This document shows positions 1-9,414 of a stretch of 18,172 bases of DNA, in pieces. The position numbers and the translations under genes were made by a program. This DNA is from Flavobacteriales bacterium UBA7382. GTDB taxonomy: Bacteria > Bacteroidota > Bacteroidia > Flavobacteriales_D > Sanyastnellaceae. Within the stretch, counting starts at the first letter, position 1. Each line of letters starts with the position of its first letter. The notes beneath the pieces are model-generated. The model saw only the letters and a program-made list of their open reading frames with translations, was not told the DNA's origin and made no database searches. Location: contig DKNS01000085.1 of the NCBI GenBank assembly GCA_002469765.1, positions 1-18,172 on the forward strand, in the 5' to 3' direction.

Positions 1-3000
1 GGCCTCGTAGGCGTAAGTGCCTTCACCAAACCCGTTGCCAAACACGTCGGTCTGCTGATGACCCAGCAGGAAGGGTAAGCCCGGTGCACTCAAACCTCTG
101 CCTCCTACTGGCCAAAAACCTCCCTCTCTCCAAAGACGTTCATCAAAGCCTGCGAAGGTCGCTGTTGGGGCGTAGCCTGGCAACAAGGTCCCCTCGTTCC
201 TCGAATACGTCGCGCTCACGTTGTGCAACCCCATGGCAAATCGCAGAATATGCTCTAGGGGGTTGATGTCGCGCTTTTCCTTTTTCTCCTCTTCTTCAAT
301 GTTGCCAAACCCATCGCGACGCTCGTTGCTCACTTCCCGGTCTTTGGGCCGGGGGCGCCGCTTGTTGTTGATCTCCTTCAGGTAGGGAACCTTGTTGTAG
401 AAGTTCTTCAAGTTGGCCTGCGCGTTGAGGCTGATGTTGCGGCTGTTTTGAATCGTGTTGCCCAAGGTGTCTTGCGCAAACGGTGCGCGGTCCCAGCGGA
501 ACGAGCTCTGGTAGCGGGTGTCGAGGCTGACCCAATCGGTCAAAGGGAATTTGTCGAGCGGAAGCTTGTACGTCCCATTGACTTGGTGGTTGTAGGTCGT
601 GAGTTCACCGCCTTGCATGAGGCTGGATTCCACCGCATCCCGATAGTCGTTGTAGGCGTCGGGGTCGTCCACCTCGCTGGGGATTTCGCCAGCATCTTCC
701 AAGACAAGCGCCTGGGCACTTCCTTGGTAATCGAACTTCAGCGCTTGAGTTAGATCATACTTGACCGTATAATTTCGGGTCCAATTCCAGGTTTTCACCA
801 CCTGAGGCACGATGATGGGCTCCAAACCCAAACCTGGATTCAACACCTCCATGTTGTCGCGCACTTGACTCACCTCATACATGCGCTGCATCTGGTTGGA
901 AGCCGAAACCTGCTTGGGCAAGAGGTAAAAGTTGAAGTCTTTGATAAGCTTCAGGTACTTGGCGTCCCTCAAGAAGCCCACCTTGGAGAAAGGTTCGCGC
1001 TTTTTGGGTCGGGGCTGCCAATTGTAGTTCAGGGCGCCACGGTGCTCCACATTGCGGAAATTGTCCGTGTAGATGTCCTGGCGATACTGCTCGTTGTAGC
1101 TGTAGTTGGCCGAGAAGTTGGCAGGGCTGATCACAGAAAGCAAACCTCCGCCGCTGCTGTTGCTTCCACCCCGTCCGCCTTGGCCTCCACCACGGCTGCC
1201 CGCGTTTTTGCCGCCGGAATCACGCCCACCGGCATCTCGGCTGTCCTTGCCTTTTCCAGCGTCGTCCTTGCCCCGGGAATTGCGGTCTTTGGAGCCTCCC
1301 CCACCTTTGCCCACCTGGGGGGCAATCTTCACGTTGGAGAAGTTGATGCTTCGGACTTGGTTGATGGTTCGGGCGTCGCGCTGGCGAGAACCAATGGCAT
1401 CCAAGTCGTCGGGGTTGTCAATCAAATCTGCAATTGCCGCCAAATCGGTGGCCTCCACATCTGGAGACAGCGGGTCGAATTGAGGCGTGCTCGTTTGGTT
1501 GCTGTACCCCAAATACATCGGCAACGTCACGCCCAGCTTCTCCGGCAACAATTTGCCGAGCTGGATGGTGCCGTTGGCGTCCAGGCCTTGCATGGTCTCC
1601 CGCTGGCGTTCCTGAACACGCTCCTCAAGTCCACCCCAGCCCGGCACCGACATGTTGGCGGCCACACTCACGTTCGCCAAGTCCGCCAGCGTCGCGTTGG
1701 CCTGGGCCACCGCTGCCCAACCGCCTTCCTCGTTGAAGCCAGAGAGGCGCAGTTCATTCACCCACATTTCAGCGCATTTGGGCTGGCCGTCGTCGCTGGT
1801 CCACAATGGCTGCTCCAAATCCTTGTCTGGGTTTCGGATGCCGACCATCACCGTGACGACGTTCGACAAAGTGGGGTTTCCCTTCACGGAAAGTCGCTTG
1901 CCTTCGTTCACCACCGAGTACACGCCCGTGGGTGAAATGTCGCCGTTGACGTAACGGTTCCTCAGCTTGTCGAGGCTCAAGAGACGCAGAGAGTCGAGGT
2001 TGATGTCGATGTTGTTCTCCAGCGGCCAAATGTCGTAGTCCGTCAACGCCGTGACATCGATGGGGGTAGGCTTCAGCGGGATCTCGTACTCGTAGTAGTT
2101 CTGGTCGTAATCGCTTCCCAAGCGCACAAACACGTTGAGGTCGCCCTCGTTCAATGTCTCGTCCGCGCGGCCCGCCTCCACGTGAACAAACATCTTGAGG
2201 CGCTCGTACATCCGCATGTCGAAGTTGATGTTCCGGTACGCCGCCCGGGAGTCGCCATCTTCCAAGCCGCAAACCTCCAGCGCCAAGGATTGCTCGTTCA
2301 AGCGACGTTGGTTCAAGTTGGAGGGGTCAATTTCCTGGTTGATGCCTGGGGGAATCACATAGGGGACAGGTTGACGAACCCCGTTTTCTTCCAGGTTCAC
2401 CGCAGTGAGTGCGAACTGCGTTCCTGTTGGGTCGTCCACTTCGACCTCCTGTAGACCGGCCAAGCTTTGCTCGTAACGGCGCCACTCGCCACGCACCAAC
2501 TCGATGCGCGCAAAGCGCAAGGTCACCGGCTCCTTCCAGCCCTGCATAAACATCCTCATGAACCGGATGGAACGGAAATCGCTGATGCCGTTGAACGCTT
2601 GCTGGTATTCCTTGACAGGGATCTTGAACTGGTACCACTTGATGGGACGCTGTTCAGCCGACCCGTTGGTCTTGGAGACCGTCTCCAAAATGTCAGCGAG
2701 GTAGCCCTTGCCAATGTTGTCGGACGACAAATCCGCAGGGGCCATCGGAATCTCATATTGGTAGTACGACTCGATGGTGCCCAAGGTCAAATCCTCGTTG
2801 ATGTCCTCCGTGTTGGGAATCGTCGTTTGGGTGATGGGGTACCCGTTGGGCTGCTGGGTGTTGGAATTGCCCTCATAGCGGCTGAAGAACTGATAACGCT
2901 CGAGGACATCCTCCTCGTTTTCTTGGGCAATGGGGTCCCTGAAGTAGCGGAAGTCGTCGGCAGAGGGGTCGTTTTGGTATTGGGCAAAGGCGTCCGGCGC

Positions 3001-6000
3001 CAAGTCCGTTTCCAACCCATCAAGCCACGAGGCAAAAAAGGTCCGCTCGGCGTCTGAGTTCAGGCCATCAAGGCCCACATCCTGGATGCTGTAATCGTTG
3101 GTGCTGTTGTCAAAGGCGTTCACCACGTTGAACGTGGTCGGGTCGGGGTACACGCCCCATGTGCTGGTGTCAGTTTCCAGCTCGTTGTTGGCCGAGGGCA
3201 AGCCGTTCTCGAATTCAAGCTGGCTGTCGTTCAACACGTCCTCGCTGACGTTGCCCAAGTTGACGTACAATTTGCCCCCAGTCTCGTTCTCCGTATCCTC
3301 GTTGAATGGGTCCATGACCCAGAACTGGATGTACTCGATGTTCGCCGCCTCGAAGTCGGTGGTCATCAAGGCGCGCTGCACCCCGGCCCATCTTGTCTCA
3401 GGGTCAAGCAAGGTGCCGTCCTCTTCCAACCCCGACGAATAGTCCGACCCGTCAAACGGCTCGTAGTTGTAGGGGCCCCTCTCCGTCGGACGGTAGGTCA
3501 AGTCCAAGGTCGGCAGGTTGGTCGGCATCCCCGCGGTGGCGCTGTTGCTGTAGTCGCCCTTCTCATAGAGTTCGCGCAAAAGGATTTGACGCATGCGGTG
3601 GTCTTGGCGCACCTCGGGGTCAACTTGGCCGTCTTGCAACGAGCTGCCGTTGATGAGCGATGGGTCGATGGTGTACCAGCTCAGACCTGCCCGGTTGTAG
3701 TTGGACGTGGGGTCGTTTTCCAAACGGGCCTCGGGGAAGCGACTGTCTTGCCAACGCGGCGTCGACGCCAGGAACCACCGGTTGATGGCGCGCAGGTCAA
3801 TCGTGCTTTGGGACCCCTCAAAATCGTCGATGTACGCTGTGCCCTCGTCCCCCACCGCGCGGCTGTGCCCTGGAATCAGGTAAGCGCCTTCCGCAGAGAT
3901 GTCGAAGGTGGACTTCGCAGACGTGTTGTAGAAGGGCAACCGGTCGATGAGCTCTGTCAACAGGCGGCTCTCGGTTTGCCAAGAAAAGTCGGCCCCCACC
4001 ACCGTGTTGTTCACGGGCTCGTCCCCCATGTTCACCTTCCGGGTCAGCGGCCGCTCGCGCATGTTCAACAGGGTGGTCCCGATGTTGAAATTGTCGCTGG
4101 CCACGTAATCGAATCGCGTACCTAAGAGGGTCTTCGTTTGGATGTTGAAGAGCGAGTTCGACTCGAGGGAGACCTTGATGGTCTGGCCGGATTCAAGCAA
4201 CCCGTCGTTGATGATCCGCACCCGCCCAAGGTTGTAGTCGACCGTGTAGTCTCGGTTCTCCACCAGACGCACCCCTCCGGCCGTGACGGTCACCGACCCC
4301 TCGGGGACGTTGAGCGCGTTGAGCTGGATCTCTGACGAACTCTGCGACTGGAAACGTCCCTTGATGCGGTAGCGGTTCAGCGAAGGAATCTGCTGGGCCG
4401 CGGTTTTTGTGCTGTCGTAAAGCGGTTGAAAGACCAAGGTCTGGGCCAACGCGTCGACCACGGCCTCTTTGTCGCTTGGTGCGATGCTCTCGGCCTGTTC
4501 GACGTATTCGGCAATGCGGCTGCGAAGGTTGGCACCAAACGGCTCCACCGAAGGCATGAAGATCCTGCCGTTTTGGCTGTTGATGGTTCCACCATTGACC
4601 GCGGCATTGTCCACGTAATCGAACACCCCGTCCTGGTTGGGCAACCCGTTGATGTCGATTCGGTCCATGCCCAAGACCTGAACAAGCAGCTGGCCTTCGA
4701 GCGGCTCGCGCGGGATGTAATTGAGGTCCACACCCGAGTTGGGGTCGTTGTACCAGACGTCCAACCGGAAGTCCTCGTTGCTCACACCAAACGCCCCCAT
4801 CGAGTAGACGTTTTTCATCATCACCCGCCACAGCGGAGCCTGGTCGCCGTTGTCCAACTTCACCTGGGTGACGGACGACTTGAGCATCTTCAAAATCAAC
4901 GAGCCAGGGGCGGCGTAACCGTCCTGGCTCAATGTACCGACCTGGTAAGTCTCTCCGTCCAAGGTGTATTCGTAAGCGACCGCCAAGACCTCGGCATTGT
5001 TGAGCGACTGCCTCAAGGAGATGAACCCCAAACGGCTGTTGAACGTGAACTCGGAGGGGCTGAGCTTCCGGGCGTTGCCGACGCGCTCGTAGTGGACGCC
5101 TTGCTTCAACTGTCCGCCCAGAGCGCCGGAAATGGCTTGGTTGGCGCCCGTGAAGTCCATGACGCCTTCGTCCAAGGTCAAGCTCCGGAACAAGTCGTTG
5201 TTGAAGTTGCTCGGAGCCCGGTTGGGCGTCGCGTCGGTGGACGGGTCGAGCAACGCCCCGTCGAACACGCTGGTGTTGTCGGTGAGGCTGCCCACCGGCA
5301 AGTTGGTCGACACGTAATCGGGGTGCTCGCCCAGGTCGGTGAACGCCACGACGTTCCGCACGTCTTGGGTGTTGGCCTGTGTGTTCACCACGTACACCTC
5401 GATTCGGTTGATCATGGCCCCGGAATTGGGCACGGGCAAGGACCGCATCGCCACGTCGTACTGGTCGACGAAGTACTGCGACAGGAAATAGTGACGGTTG
5501 GCCTCGTAGTCGTCGGCACGGATGTCGAACTCCTGAGTTTGGGCACCGCCTTCGACCTCGATTTCGCTGCGCTCCCCTTTTTGTTGGCTGAAGACCGTGG
5601 TGTTGTAGAGGCGTCCCCACTGCGTCTCCAACTTGACCCCGAACAGGCTCTGAGAGCCGACAATCAAACTGCTGTTGAGCGGCATGTTGATGTTGCCTGC
5701 CTCAACGTTCTTCAAGATGTCGTCCTCCTCCCCTTGGAAGCCGATGTTCATCTGGTTCTCAAAATCGAACAACGACTCCGTGTTGAATTGGGTGCCCAAC
5801 TCAATCTTGTCGCCAATGCTTCCACCGATGTTCAGCTGGATGCGCTGGTCAAAATTCACGGCCCCCGCCCTGCGCTGGCGCTCTGGAATCCGAGGGTTCT
5901 CGGTGTTGTTCCAGGTATAACCCAGCGTGATTTCGGCGGTCCCTTGCGGCTTGATTTCGATTTCGTTGCTGCCAAAAATCATCTCGAACAGCTCGCTGTC

Positions 6001-6417
6001 GATTTCGAGCTTGGGGGCAAAAGCTTTGTCGGCCGCGTCCTCCTCTTCCTGGAGCTCGTTCCAGAATTCGCTCAGGTTGCCCTCGATGTTGTAGTCCAAA
6101 TATTCGTCCAACGAGAACATGCTCGAAGGCCGAAACAACAGCGTGTCGCCAATGGTTTGCTGCACTTCGTACATCCCAGTAGCGGGGTTGTACACGACGC
6201 CGTAGTTGAAGTTGCTGGGCCACTGCAACGACACCCCGCCTGGGAATTCGGACGGGTTGTAGGGGTCCGTGTTGTCGTGCGGGAATGGCAGGTTGTAAGT
6301 GACTGAGTCGGACGACGCTCCAGACGTTTGAGACCAGACAACTGAAGCCCATGGCGCAAGACAGCACAACACAGTCGCAACCATGCGTGCAAAACCCATG
6401 TGAGGTCGGGTGGTCAT
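1..6417 (-). CDS. sprA: SprA, T9SS outer-membrane translocon, 3' end missing
   Basis: SprA is the giant outer-membrane beta-barrel through which type IX secretion cargo leaves the periplasm; in gliding species it is also needed for motility. An uninterrupted reading frame of 2139 codons runs off the left edge. Full family members are roughly 2400 residues, so a few hundred C-terminal residues are probably missing. A signal peptide ends near ...ASVVWSQ. Family landmarks include QRRAGAVNFDQRIQLNIGG near residue 185, YIDDFEGSQ near 865, RSINFSNVKIAPQ just before 1700 and GTLLPGYAP near the window edge. Residues 1703-1758 are a Gly-rich charged stretch (reported separately). The start at 6417 follows a purine-rich leader about 30 bases after the ruvA stop; ATG at 6399 is an in-frame alternative giving a shorter signal n-region. 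It is the last visible gene of a maeB-ruvA-sprA unit. Family assignment is very secure; the exact start is less so. Confidence 0.96.
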   Translation of the reverse strand, partial: MTTRPHMGFARMVATVLCCLAPWASVVWSQTSGASSDSVTYNLPFPHDNTDPYNPSEFPGGVSLQWPSNFNYGVVYNPATGMYEVQQTIGDTLLFRPSSMFSLDEYLDYNIEGNLSEFWNELQEEEDAADKAFAPKLEIDSELFEMIFGSNEIEIKPQGTAEITLGYTWNNTENPRIPERQRRAGAVNFDQRIQLNIGGSIGDKIELGTQFNTESLFDFENQMNIGFQGEEDDILKNVEAGNINMPLNSSLIVGSQSLFGVKLETQWGRLYNTTVFSQQKGERSEIEVEGGAQTQEFDIRADDYEANRHYFLSQYFVDQYDVAMRSLPVPNSGAMINRIEVYVVNTQANTQDVRNVVAFTDLGEHPDYVSTNLPVGSLTDNTSVFDGALLDPSTDATPNRAPSNFNNDLFRSLTLDEGVMDFTGANQAISGALGGQLKQGVHYERVGNARKLSPSEFTFNSRLGFISLRQSLNNAEVLAVAYEYTLDGETYQVGTLSQDGYAAPGSLILKMLKSSVTQVKLDNGDQAPLWRVMMKNVYSMGAFGVSNEDFRLDVWYNDPNSGVDLNYIPREPLEGQLLVQVLGMDRIDINGLPNQDGVFDYVDNAAVNGGTINSQNGRIFMPSVEPFGANLRSRIAEYVEQAESIAPSDKEAVVDALAQTLVFQPLYDSTKTAAQQIPSLNRYRIKGRFQSQSSSEIQLNALNVPEGSVTVTAGGVRLVENRDYTVDYNLGRVRIINDGLLESGQTIKVSLESNSLFNIQTKTLLGTRFDYVASDNFNIGTTLLNMRERPLTRKVNMGDEPVNNTVVGADFSWQTESRLLTELIDRLPFYNTSAKSTFDISAEGAYLIPGHSRAVGDEGTAYIDDFEGSQSTIDLRAINRWFLASTPRWQDSRFPEARLENDPTSNYNRAGLSWYTIDPSLINGSSLQDGQVDPEVRQDHRMRQILLRELYEKGDYSNSATAGMPTNLPTLDLTYRPTERGPYNYEPFDGSDYSSGLEEDGTLLDPETRWAGVQRALMTTDFEAANIEYIQFWVMDPFNEDTENETGGKLYVNLGNVSEDVLNDSQLEFENGLPSANNELETDTSTWGVYPDPTTFNVVNAFDNSTNDYSIQDVGLDGLNSDAERTFFASWLDGLETDLAPDAFAQYQNDPSADDFRYFRDPIAQENEEDVLERYQFFSRYEGNSNTQQPNGYPITQTTIPNTEDINEDLTLGTIESYYQYEIPMAPADLSSDNIGKGYLADILETVSKTNGSAEQRPIKWYQFKIPVKEYQQAFNGISDFRSIRFMRMFMQGWKEPVTLRFARIELVRGEWRRYEQSLAGLQEVEVDDPTGTQFALTAVNLEENGVRQPVPYVIPPGINQEIDPSNLNQRRLNEQSLALEVCGLEDGDSRAAYRNINFDMRMYERLKMFVHVEAGRADETLNEGDLNVFVRLGSDYDQNYYEYEIPLKPTPIDVTALTDYDIWPLENNIDINLDSLRLLSLDKLRNRYVNGDISPTGVYSVVNEGKRLSVKGNPTLSNVVTVMVGIRNPDKDLEQPLWTSDDGQPKCAEMWVNELRLSGFNEEGGWAAVAQANATLADLANVSVAANMSVPGWGGLEERVQERQRETMQGLDANGTIQLGKLLPEKLGVTLPMYLGYSNQTSTPQFDPLSPDVEATDLAAIADLIDNPDDLDAIGSRQRDARTINQVRSINFSNVKIAPQVGKGGGGSKDRNSRGKDDAGKGKDSRDAGGRDSGGKNAGSRGGGQGGRGGSNSSGGGLLSVISPANFSANYSYNEQYRQDIYTDNFRNVEHRGALNYNWQPRPKKREPFSKVGFLRDAKYLKLIKDFNFYLLPKQVSASNQMQRMYEVSQVRDNMEVLNPGLGLEPIIVPQVVKTWNWTRNYTVKYDLTQALKFDYQGSAQALVLEDAGEIPSEVDDPDAYNDYRDAVESSLMQGGELTTYNHQVNGTYKLPLDKFPLTDWVSLDTRYQSSFRWDRAPFAQDTLGNTIQNSRNISLNAQANLKNFYNKVPYLKEINNKRRPRPKDREVSNERRDGFGNIEEEEKKEKRDINPLEHILRFAMGLHNVSATYSRNEGTLLPGYAPTATFAGFDERLWREGGFWPVGGRGLSAPGLPFLLGHQQTDVFGNGFGEGTYAYEA
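1144..1311 (-). other. Gly-rich charged low-complexity segment inside SprA
   Basis: These 56 codons of sprA (about residues 1703-1758) encode a segment that is roughly 40% glycine, the remainder mostly Lys, Arg, Asp, Ser and Asn, with no hydrophobic residue except occasional Ala. It begins GKGGGGSKDRNSRGKDD and ends SNSSGGG. It lies between the family-like segment RSINFSNVKIAPQ and the strand-like segment VISPANFSANYSYNEQYR. That position suggests a long flexible loop joining two barrel strands. The reading frame stays open through it, so it is not a frameshift artefact. Confidence 0.85.
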
Positions 6418-6447
6418 TCGTCTCGCCTGTTCAATCGTCGGTGGGCA

Positions 6448-7044
6448 TCAAAGTTCGCGCAAAGCGGCTTTGATTAGACCTTCCAGCGTGGCCGAATTTC
6501 CTTGGGATGCCAAGAGTTTGTCGAGCACTTTATTGCATTTGGCCTTGTCAAAACCGAGCGACGTCAAAGCCCCCAACGCATCCACCTTGGTTGTATTGTG
6601 CGTGACTGCGGAAGTTCCTGGCGCCAGGGGTATGGAAGTGTCCGCTGAACCCACCTTGTCCTGCAAATCCACGATGATCCGCTGGGCGGTTTTAGCCCCA
6701 ATGCCTTTCACGCGTTTCATGGCGTCCACGTCGCCTGACGAAATGGCGAGCGACGCAGTGGCAGGGTCCATGGCGCTCAAAATGAGTCGCGCCGTGTTGG
6801 CGCCCACCCCATTCACCCCCAAAAGCAACAAGAACAAGCTGCGCTCCTCTGCTGTGGCAAACCCGTACAGCAGTTGGGCGTCTTCGCGGACCACCATGTG
6901 GGTGTGAATTTTGACCAACTCGTGGTCGCCCAATTGGTCGAATGTGGTCAAACTGATGGCCACGAAGTAGCCCACCCCTCCGCACTCCACCACGACGTGC
7001 GTGGGGTGCTTCTCGACAAGACGGCCGTGCAGATGATGAATCAT
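6448..7044 (-). CDS. ruvA: RuvA, Holliday junction DNA helicase subunit
   Basis: RuvA binds four-way DNA junctions as a tetramer and loads the RuvB motor for branch migration during recombination and repair in the cytoplasm. The 198-residue product has the usual family length and layout: an N-terminal OB-fold (about 1-62, starting MIHHLHGRLVEK), two helix-hairpin-helix motifs (LGVNGVGANTARLIL near 75-89 and VKGIGAKTAQRIIVDL near 112-127), an acidic and threonine-rich linker, and a C-terminal RuvB-binding domain (about 152-198, with GALTSLGFDKAKCNKVLDKL). The ATG overlaps the maeB stop codon as ATGA, which implies translational coupling to maeB. The sprA start lies about 30 bases downstream. 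No RuvB or RuvC gene is visible here. Confidence 0.97.
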   Translation of the reverse strand: MIHHLHGRLVEKHPTHVVVECGGVGYFVAISLTTFDQLGDHELVKIHTHMVVREDAQLLYGFATAEERSLFLLLLGVNGVGANTARLILSAMDPATASLAISSGDVDAMKRVKGIGAKTAQRIIVDLQDKVGSADTSIPLAPGTSAVTHNTTKVDALGALTSLGFDKAKCNKVLDKLLASQGNSATLEGLIKAALREL

Positions 7045-9320
7045 GGCTGAACGCTCTTGATCTGGGCATCCACCACAGCCAGGCGCACCATGTCCAAAAT
7101 TTCCTTGGCGCTCGACCCCATCTGAAGGATGTGCACGCTCTTGCGCATGCCCAGCAGCACTGGCCCTTGGGCGTCCATGCCTGCCATTTCATGCAACAAC
7201 TTGTAACTGATGTTCCCCGCAGAAAGGTTGGGAAAGATGAGGGTGTTGACGCGGCGTTTGTGCAACGAGCTGAATGGAAAGCTCTCTCCCAACATGTCTT
7301 GGTTCATGGCGAAGTTGGCTTGGATCTCTCCGTCCACGATGAGTTCCGGGTGATGCACATGGAGGTACCGTGTGGCCTCGGCCATCTTTTCCGCGTCTCG
7401 CCCCTTCGAACTGCCGAAATTGGAATAACTCAACAGCGCGATGCGCGGCACAATGCGAAGGTTGCGCACCGCCTCGGCCGCAAGCAGGGTGATGTTGACG
7501 ATGTCCTCCACCGTCGGGTCGGTGTTGACCGTGGTGTCCGCGAAGAACATCGGGCCATTTTTGGTCTGCAGGATGTACATCCCAGCCACCTTGTCCACCC
7601 CCTGGCCTTTCCCGATGACCTGCAGGGCAGGCCGAATCACATTGGGGTAGTTCCGCGTCAAACCCGACACCAAGGCGTCGGCCTCCCCCTGGTCCAACAA
7701 CATGGACCCAAAGTAATTCCGTTGACGCATCTGGCGCTCAGCCTCCAACGCTGTCAAACCATGCCGCATCCGCCGCTCGAAGAGCACCGCACCGAAAGCC
7801 TTGCGACGCTCAGCCTCCTCATCCCCGCGTGGGTCGAGGATGGTCGCCCCTTCCAATTCAAGGTTGTTCTCTTCGATCAACGCCTGGATGCGCCCGCTCC
7901 GACCCAACAAGATGGGGTGGGCGATGCCTTCGTCCATGGCCATTTCCGCGGCCTTGAGCACTTTGTAGTGCTCTGCTTCCGCGAACACGACCCGCTTGGG
8001 TGCGCGCGCCGCCCGCGTCGCGATGTTGCGGGAAAAGGTCGAATCGTTCCCCAACCGCATTTCCAGTTCGCGCTTGTAAGCCTCCCAATCGTCGATGGGC
8101 GAGCCGGCGACCCCTGACTCCATGGCCGCCTGCGCCACTGCCGGAGCGACTGTGGTGATGAGGCGTGGGTCCAACGGCTTGGGGATGATCAAATCCCGCC
8201 CGAAGGTCAAAGCCCCTTCCCCGTAGGCCTCGCTGACCTCGTCGGGCACGTTCTCTTCCGCCAGGGTGGCAATGGCACGAACAGCCGCGAGTTTCATCGC
8301 GTCGTTGATCCCCGTCGCCCGCACGTCCAACGCACCGCGGAAGATGTACGGAAACCCCAGGACGTTGTTCACTTGGTTGGGGTGGTCAGAGCGCCCGGTG
8401 GCCATGATGACGTCTTCACGAGACGCCATGGCTTCCTCGTAACCGATTTCTGGGTCTGGGTTCGCCAGGGCGAACACGATTGGGTTGTCGGCCATGCCTT
8501 GGACCATAGAGGCCTCCACAAGCCCTCCTTTGCTCAAGCCAAGAAACACGTCAGCCCCTTTCATCGCGTCGGCCAAACTGTCGTAGGCTTTCGATGTGGC
8601 ATAACGCTGCTTGCTTTCGCCCAACCCTTCACGGCCAGAATGGATATGGCCACGGCTGTCGAAGACGGCAGCATGTTCTCGCTTCATGCCCAGCTGCTCA
8701 TAAATGTCCAAACAAGACATGGCAGCGGCGCCGGCGCCGCTGACCACCACACGGATGTCTTCGATGTTTTTGTCGGCGAGCTTCAACGCGTTGATCAACG
8801 CCGCCGCACTGATGATCGCAGTGCCGTGTTGGTCGTCGTGCATCAACGGGATGTCCAACTCCTCCTTCAAGCGGCGCTCGATCTCGAACGCCTCAGGCGC
8901 CTTGATGTCCTCCAAGTTGATGCCGCCGAAGGTGGGCGCAATGGCCTTCACTGTGGCGACAAATTGATCGACGTCGGTGGCGTCCACTTCGATGTCGAAC
9001 ACATCGATGTCGGCAAACACCTTGAACAACACCCCCTTCCCTTCCATCACAGGCTTGCTCGCCTCCGGGCCGATGTCGCCCAGCCCCAACACGGCGGTGC
9101 CGTTGCTGATGACCGCGACCAAATTGCCCTTGGCGGTGTACTTGTATACGTCCTGGGGCTCATCGGCAATGGCCATGCAGGGTTCCGCCACACCAGGGCT
9201 GTACGCCAGGCTGAGGTCGCGCTGTGTGCTGTAAGGCTTGGTGGGGACCACCTCCACCTTGCCTCGGCGGTCGCGGGCATGGTACTCGAGCGCCTCTCGT
9301 TTCAAGTTGTTCTGCTGCAT
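7041..9320 (-). CDS. maeB: NADP-dependent malic enzyme with phosphotransacetylase-like domain
   Basis: This enzyme oxidatively decarboxylates malate to pyruvate and, in the MaeB family, usually makes NADPH. The product is 759 residues, the normal length for the two-domain type. Residues 1-~425 are the malic enzyme: catalytic-site segment AYSPGVAEPC (Tyr40), GTAVLGLGDIGPEASKPVMEGK (ending at Lys95), metal-site INLEDI (near 135-139) and HDDQHGT (161-167), and the Rossmann loop SGAGAAAMSCLD (near 194-205). Residues ~430-759 match the phosphotransacetylase-like domain, with GLTRNYPNVIRPALQVIG, SYSNFGSSKG and a FPNLSAGNISYKLL segment; in this family that domain is generally regulatory and lacks the transferase reaction. 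The start at 9320 (MQQNNLKREALEY) is preferred to an upstream ATG at 9350, which abuts a terminator hairpin. Overlaps ruvA by four bases. Confidence 0.96.
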   Translation of the reverse strand: MQQNNLKREALEYHARDRRGKVEVVPTKPYSTQRDLSLAYSPGVAEPCMAIADEPQDVYKYTAKGNLVAVISNGTAVLGLGDIGPEASKPVMEGKGVLFKVFADIDVFDIEVDATDVDQFVATVKAIAPTFGGINLEDIKAPEAFEIERRLKEELDIPLMHDDQHGTAIISAAALINALKLADKNIEDIRVVVSGAGAAAMSCLDIYEQLGMKREHAAVFDSRGHIHSGREGLGESKQRYATSKAYDSLADAMKGADVFLGLSKGGLVEASMVQGMADNPIVFALANPDPEIGYEEAMASREDVIMATGRSDHPNQVNNVLGFPYIFRGALDVRATGINDAMKLAAVRAIATLAEENVPDEVSEAYGEGALTFGRDLIIPKPLDPRLITTVAPAVAQAAMESGVAGSPIDDWEAYKRELEMRLGNDSTFSRNIATRAARAPKRVVFAEAEHYKVLKAAEMAMDEGIAHPILLGRSGRIQALIEENNLELEGATILDPRGDEEAERRKAFGAVLFERRMRHGLTALEAERQMRQRNYFGSMLLDQGEADALVSGLTRNYPNVIRPALQVIGKGQGVDKVAGMYILQTKNGPMFFADTTVNTDPTVEDIVNITLLAAEAVRNLRIVPRIALLSYSNFGSSKGRDAEKMAEATRYLHVHHPELIVDGEIQANFAMNQDMLGESFPFSSLHKRRVNTLIFPNLSAGNISYKLLHEMAGMDAQGPVLLGMRKSVHILQMGSSAKEILDMVRLAVVDAQIKSVQP

Positions 9321-9353
9321 GAAGAGACGAAGTTCACACCGAAAGAACACAGA

Positions 9354-9392
9354 ACGGGCGGTTGCCCATCCAAAGGATGCACAACCGCCCGT
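9354..9392 (-). terminator. Hairpin terminator after the T9SS cargo gene
   Basis: A perfect 11-base inverted repeat (ACGGGCGGTTG at 9354-9364 and CAACCGCCCGT at 9382-9392) encloses a smaller one (CATCC at 9367-9371, GGATG at 9375-9379, AAA loop), giving a long bulged hairpin. It lies 22 bases past the stop of the leftward secreted-protein gene. Reading leftwards it is followed by a moderately T-rich TCTGTGTTCTTT, so it should end that transcript before maeB. The U-tract is imperfect, so some read-through is possible. Confidence 0.7.
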
Positions 9393-9414
9393 GCAAATTG
9401 TGGGGAACTCGCGC

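Noticed and set aside
1144..1311. The Gly-rich stretch as a DNA repeat or frameshift region
   Set aside because: There is no regular nucleotide repeat unit, and the SprA frame is open and family-like on both sides.
865..1935. A 356-codon plus-strand open frame opposite sprA, crossing the Gly-rich segment
   Set aside because: No domain or export signal is seen, and the antisense frame matches SprA throughout. Its Ala-rich stretch mirrors the Gly-rich codons.
4426..6306. A 626-codon plus-strand open frame opposite sprA
   Set aside because: It is a shadow of sprA caused by GC-rich codon use: its product is rich in Val, His, Gln and Leu with no recognisable motif, while the opposite strand encodes clear SprA.
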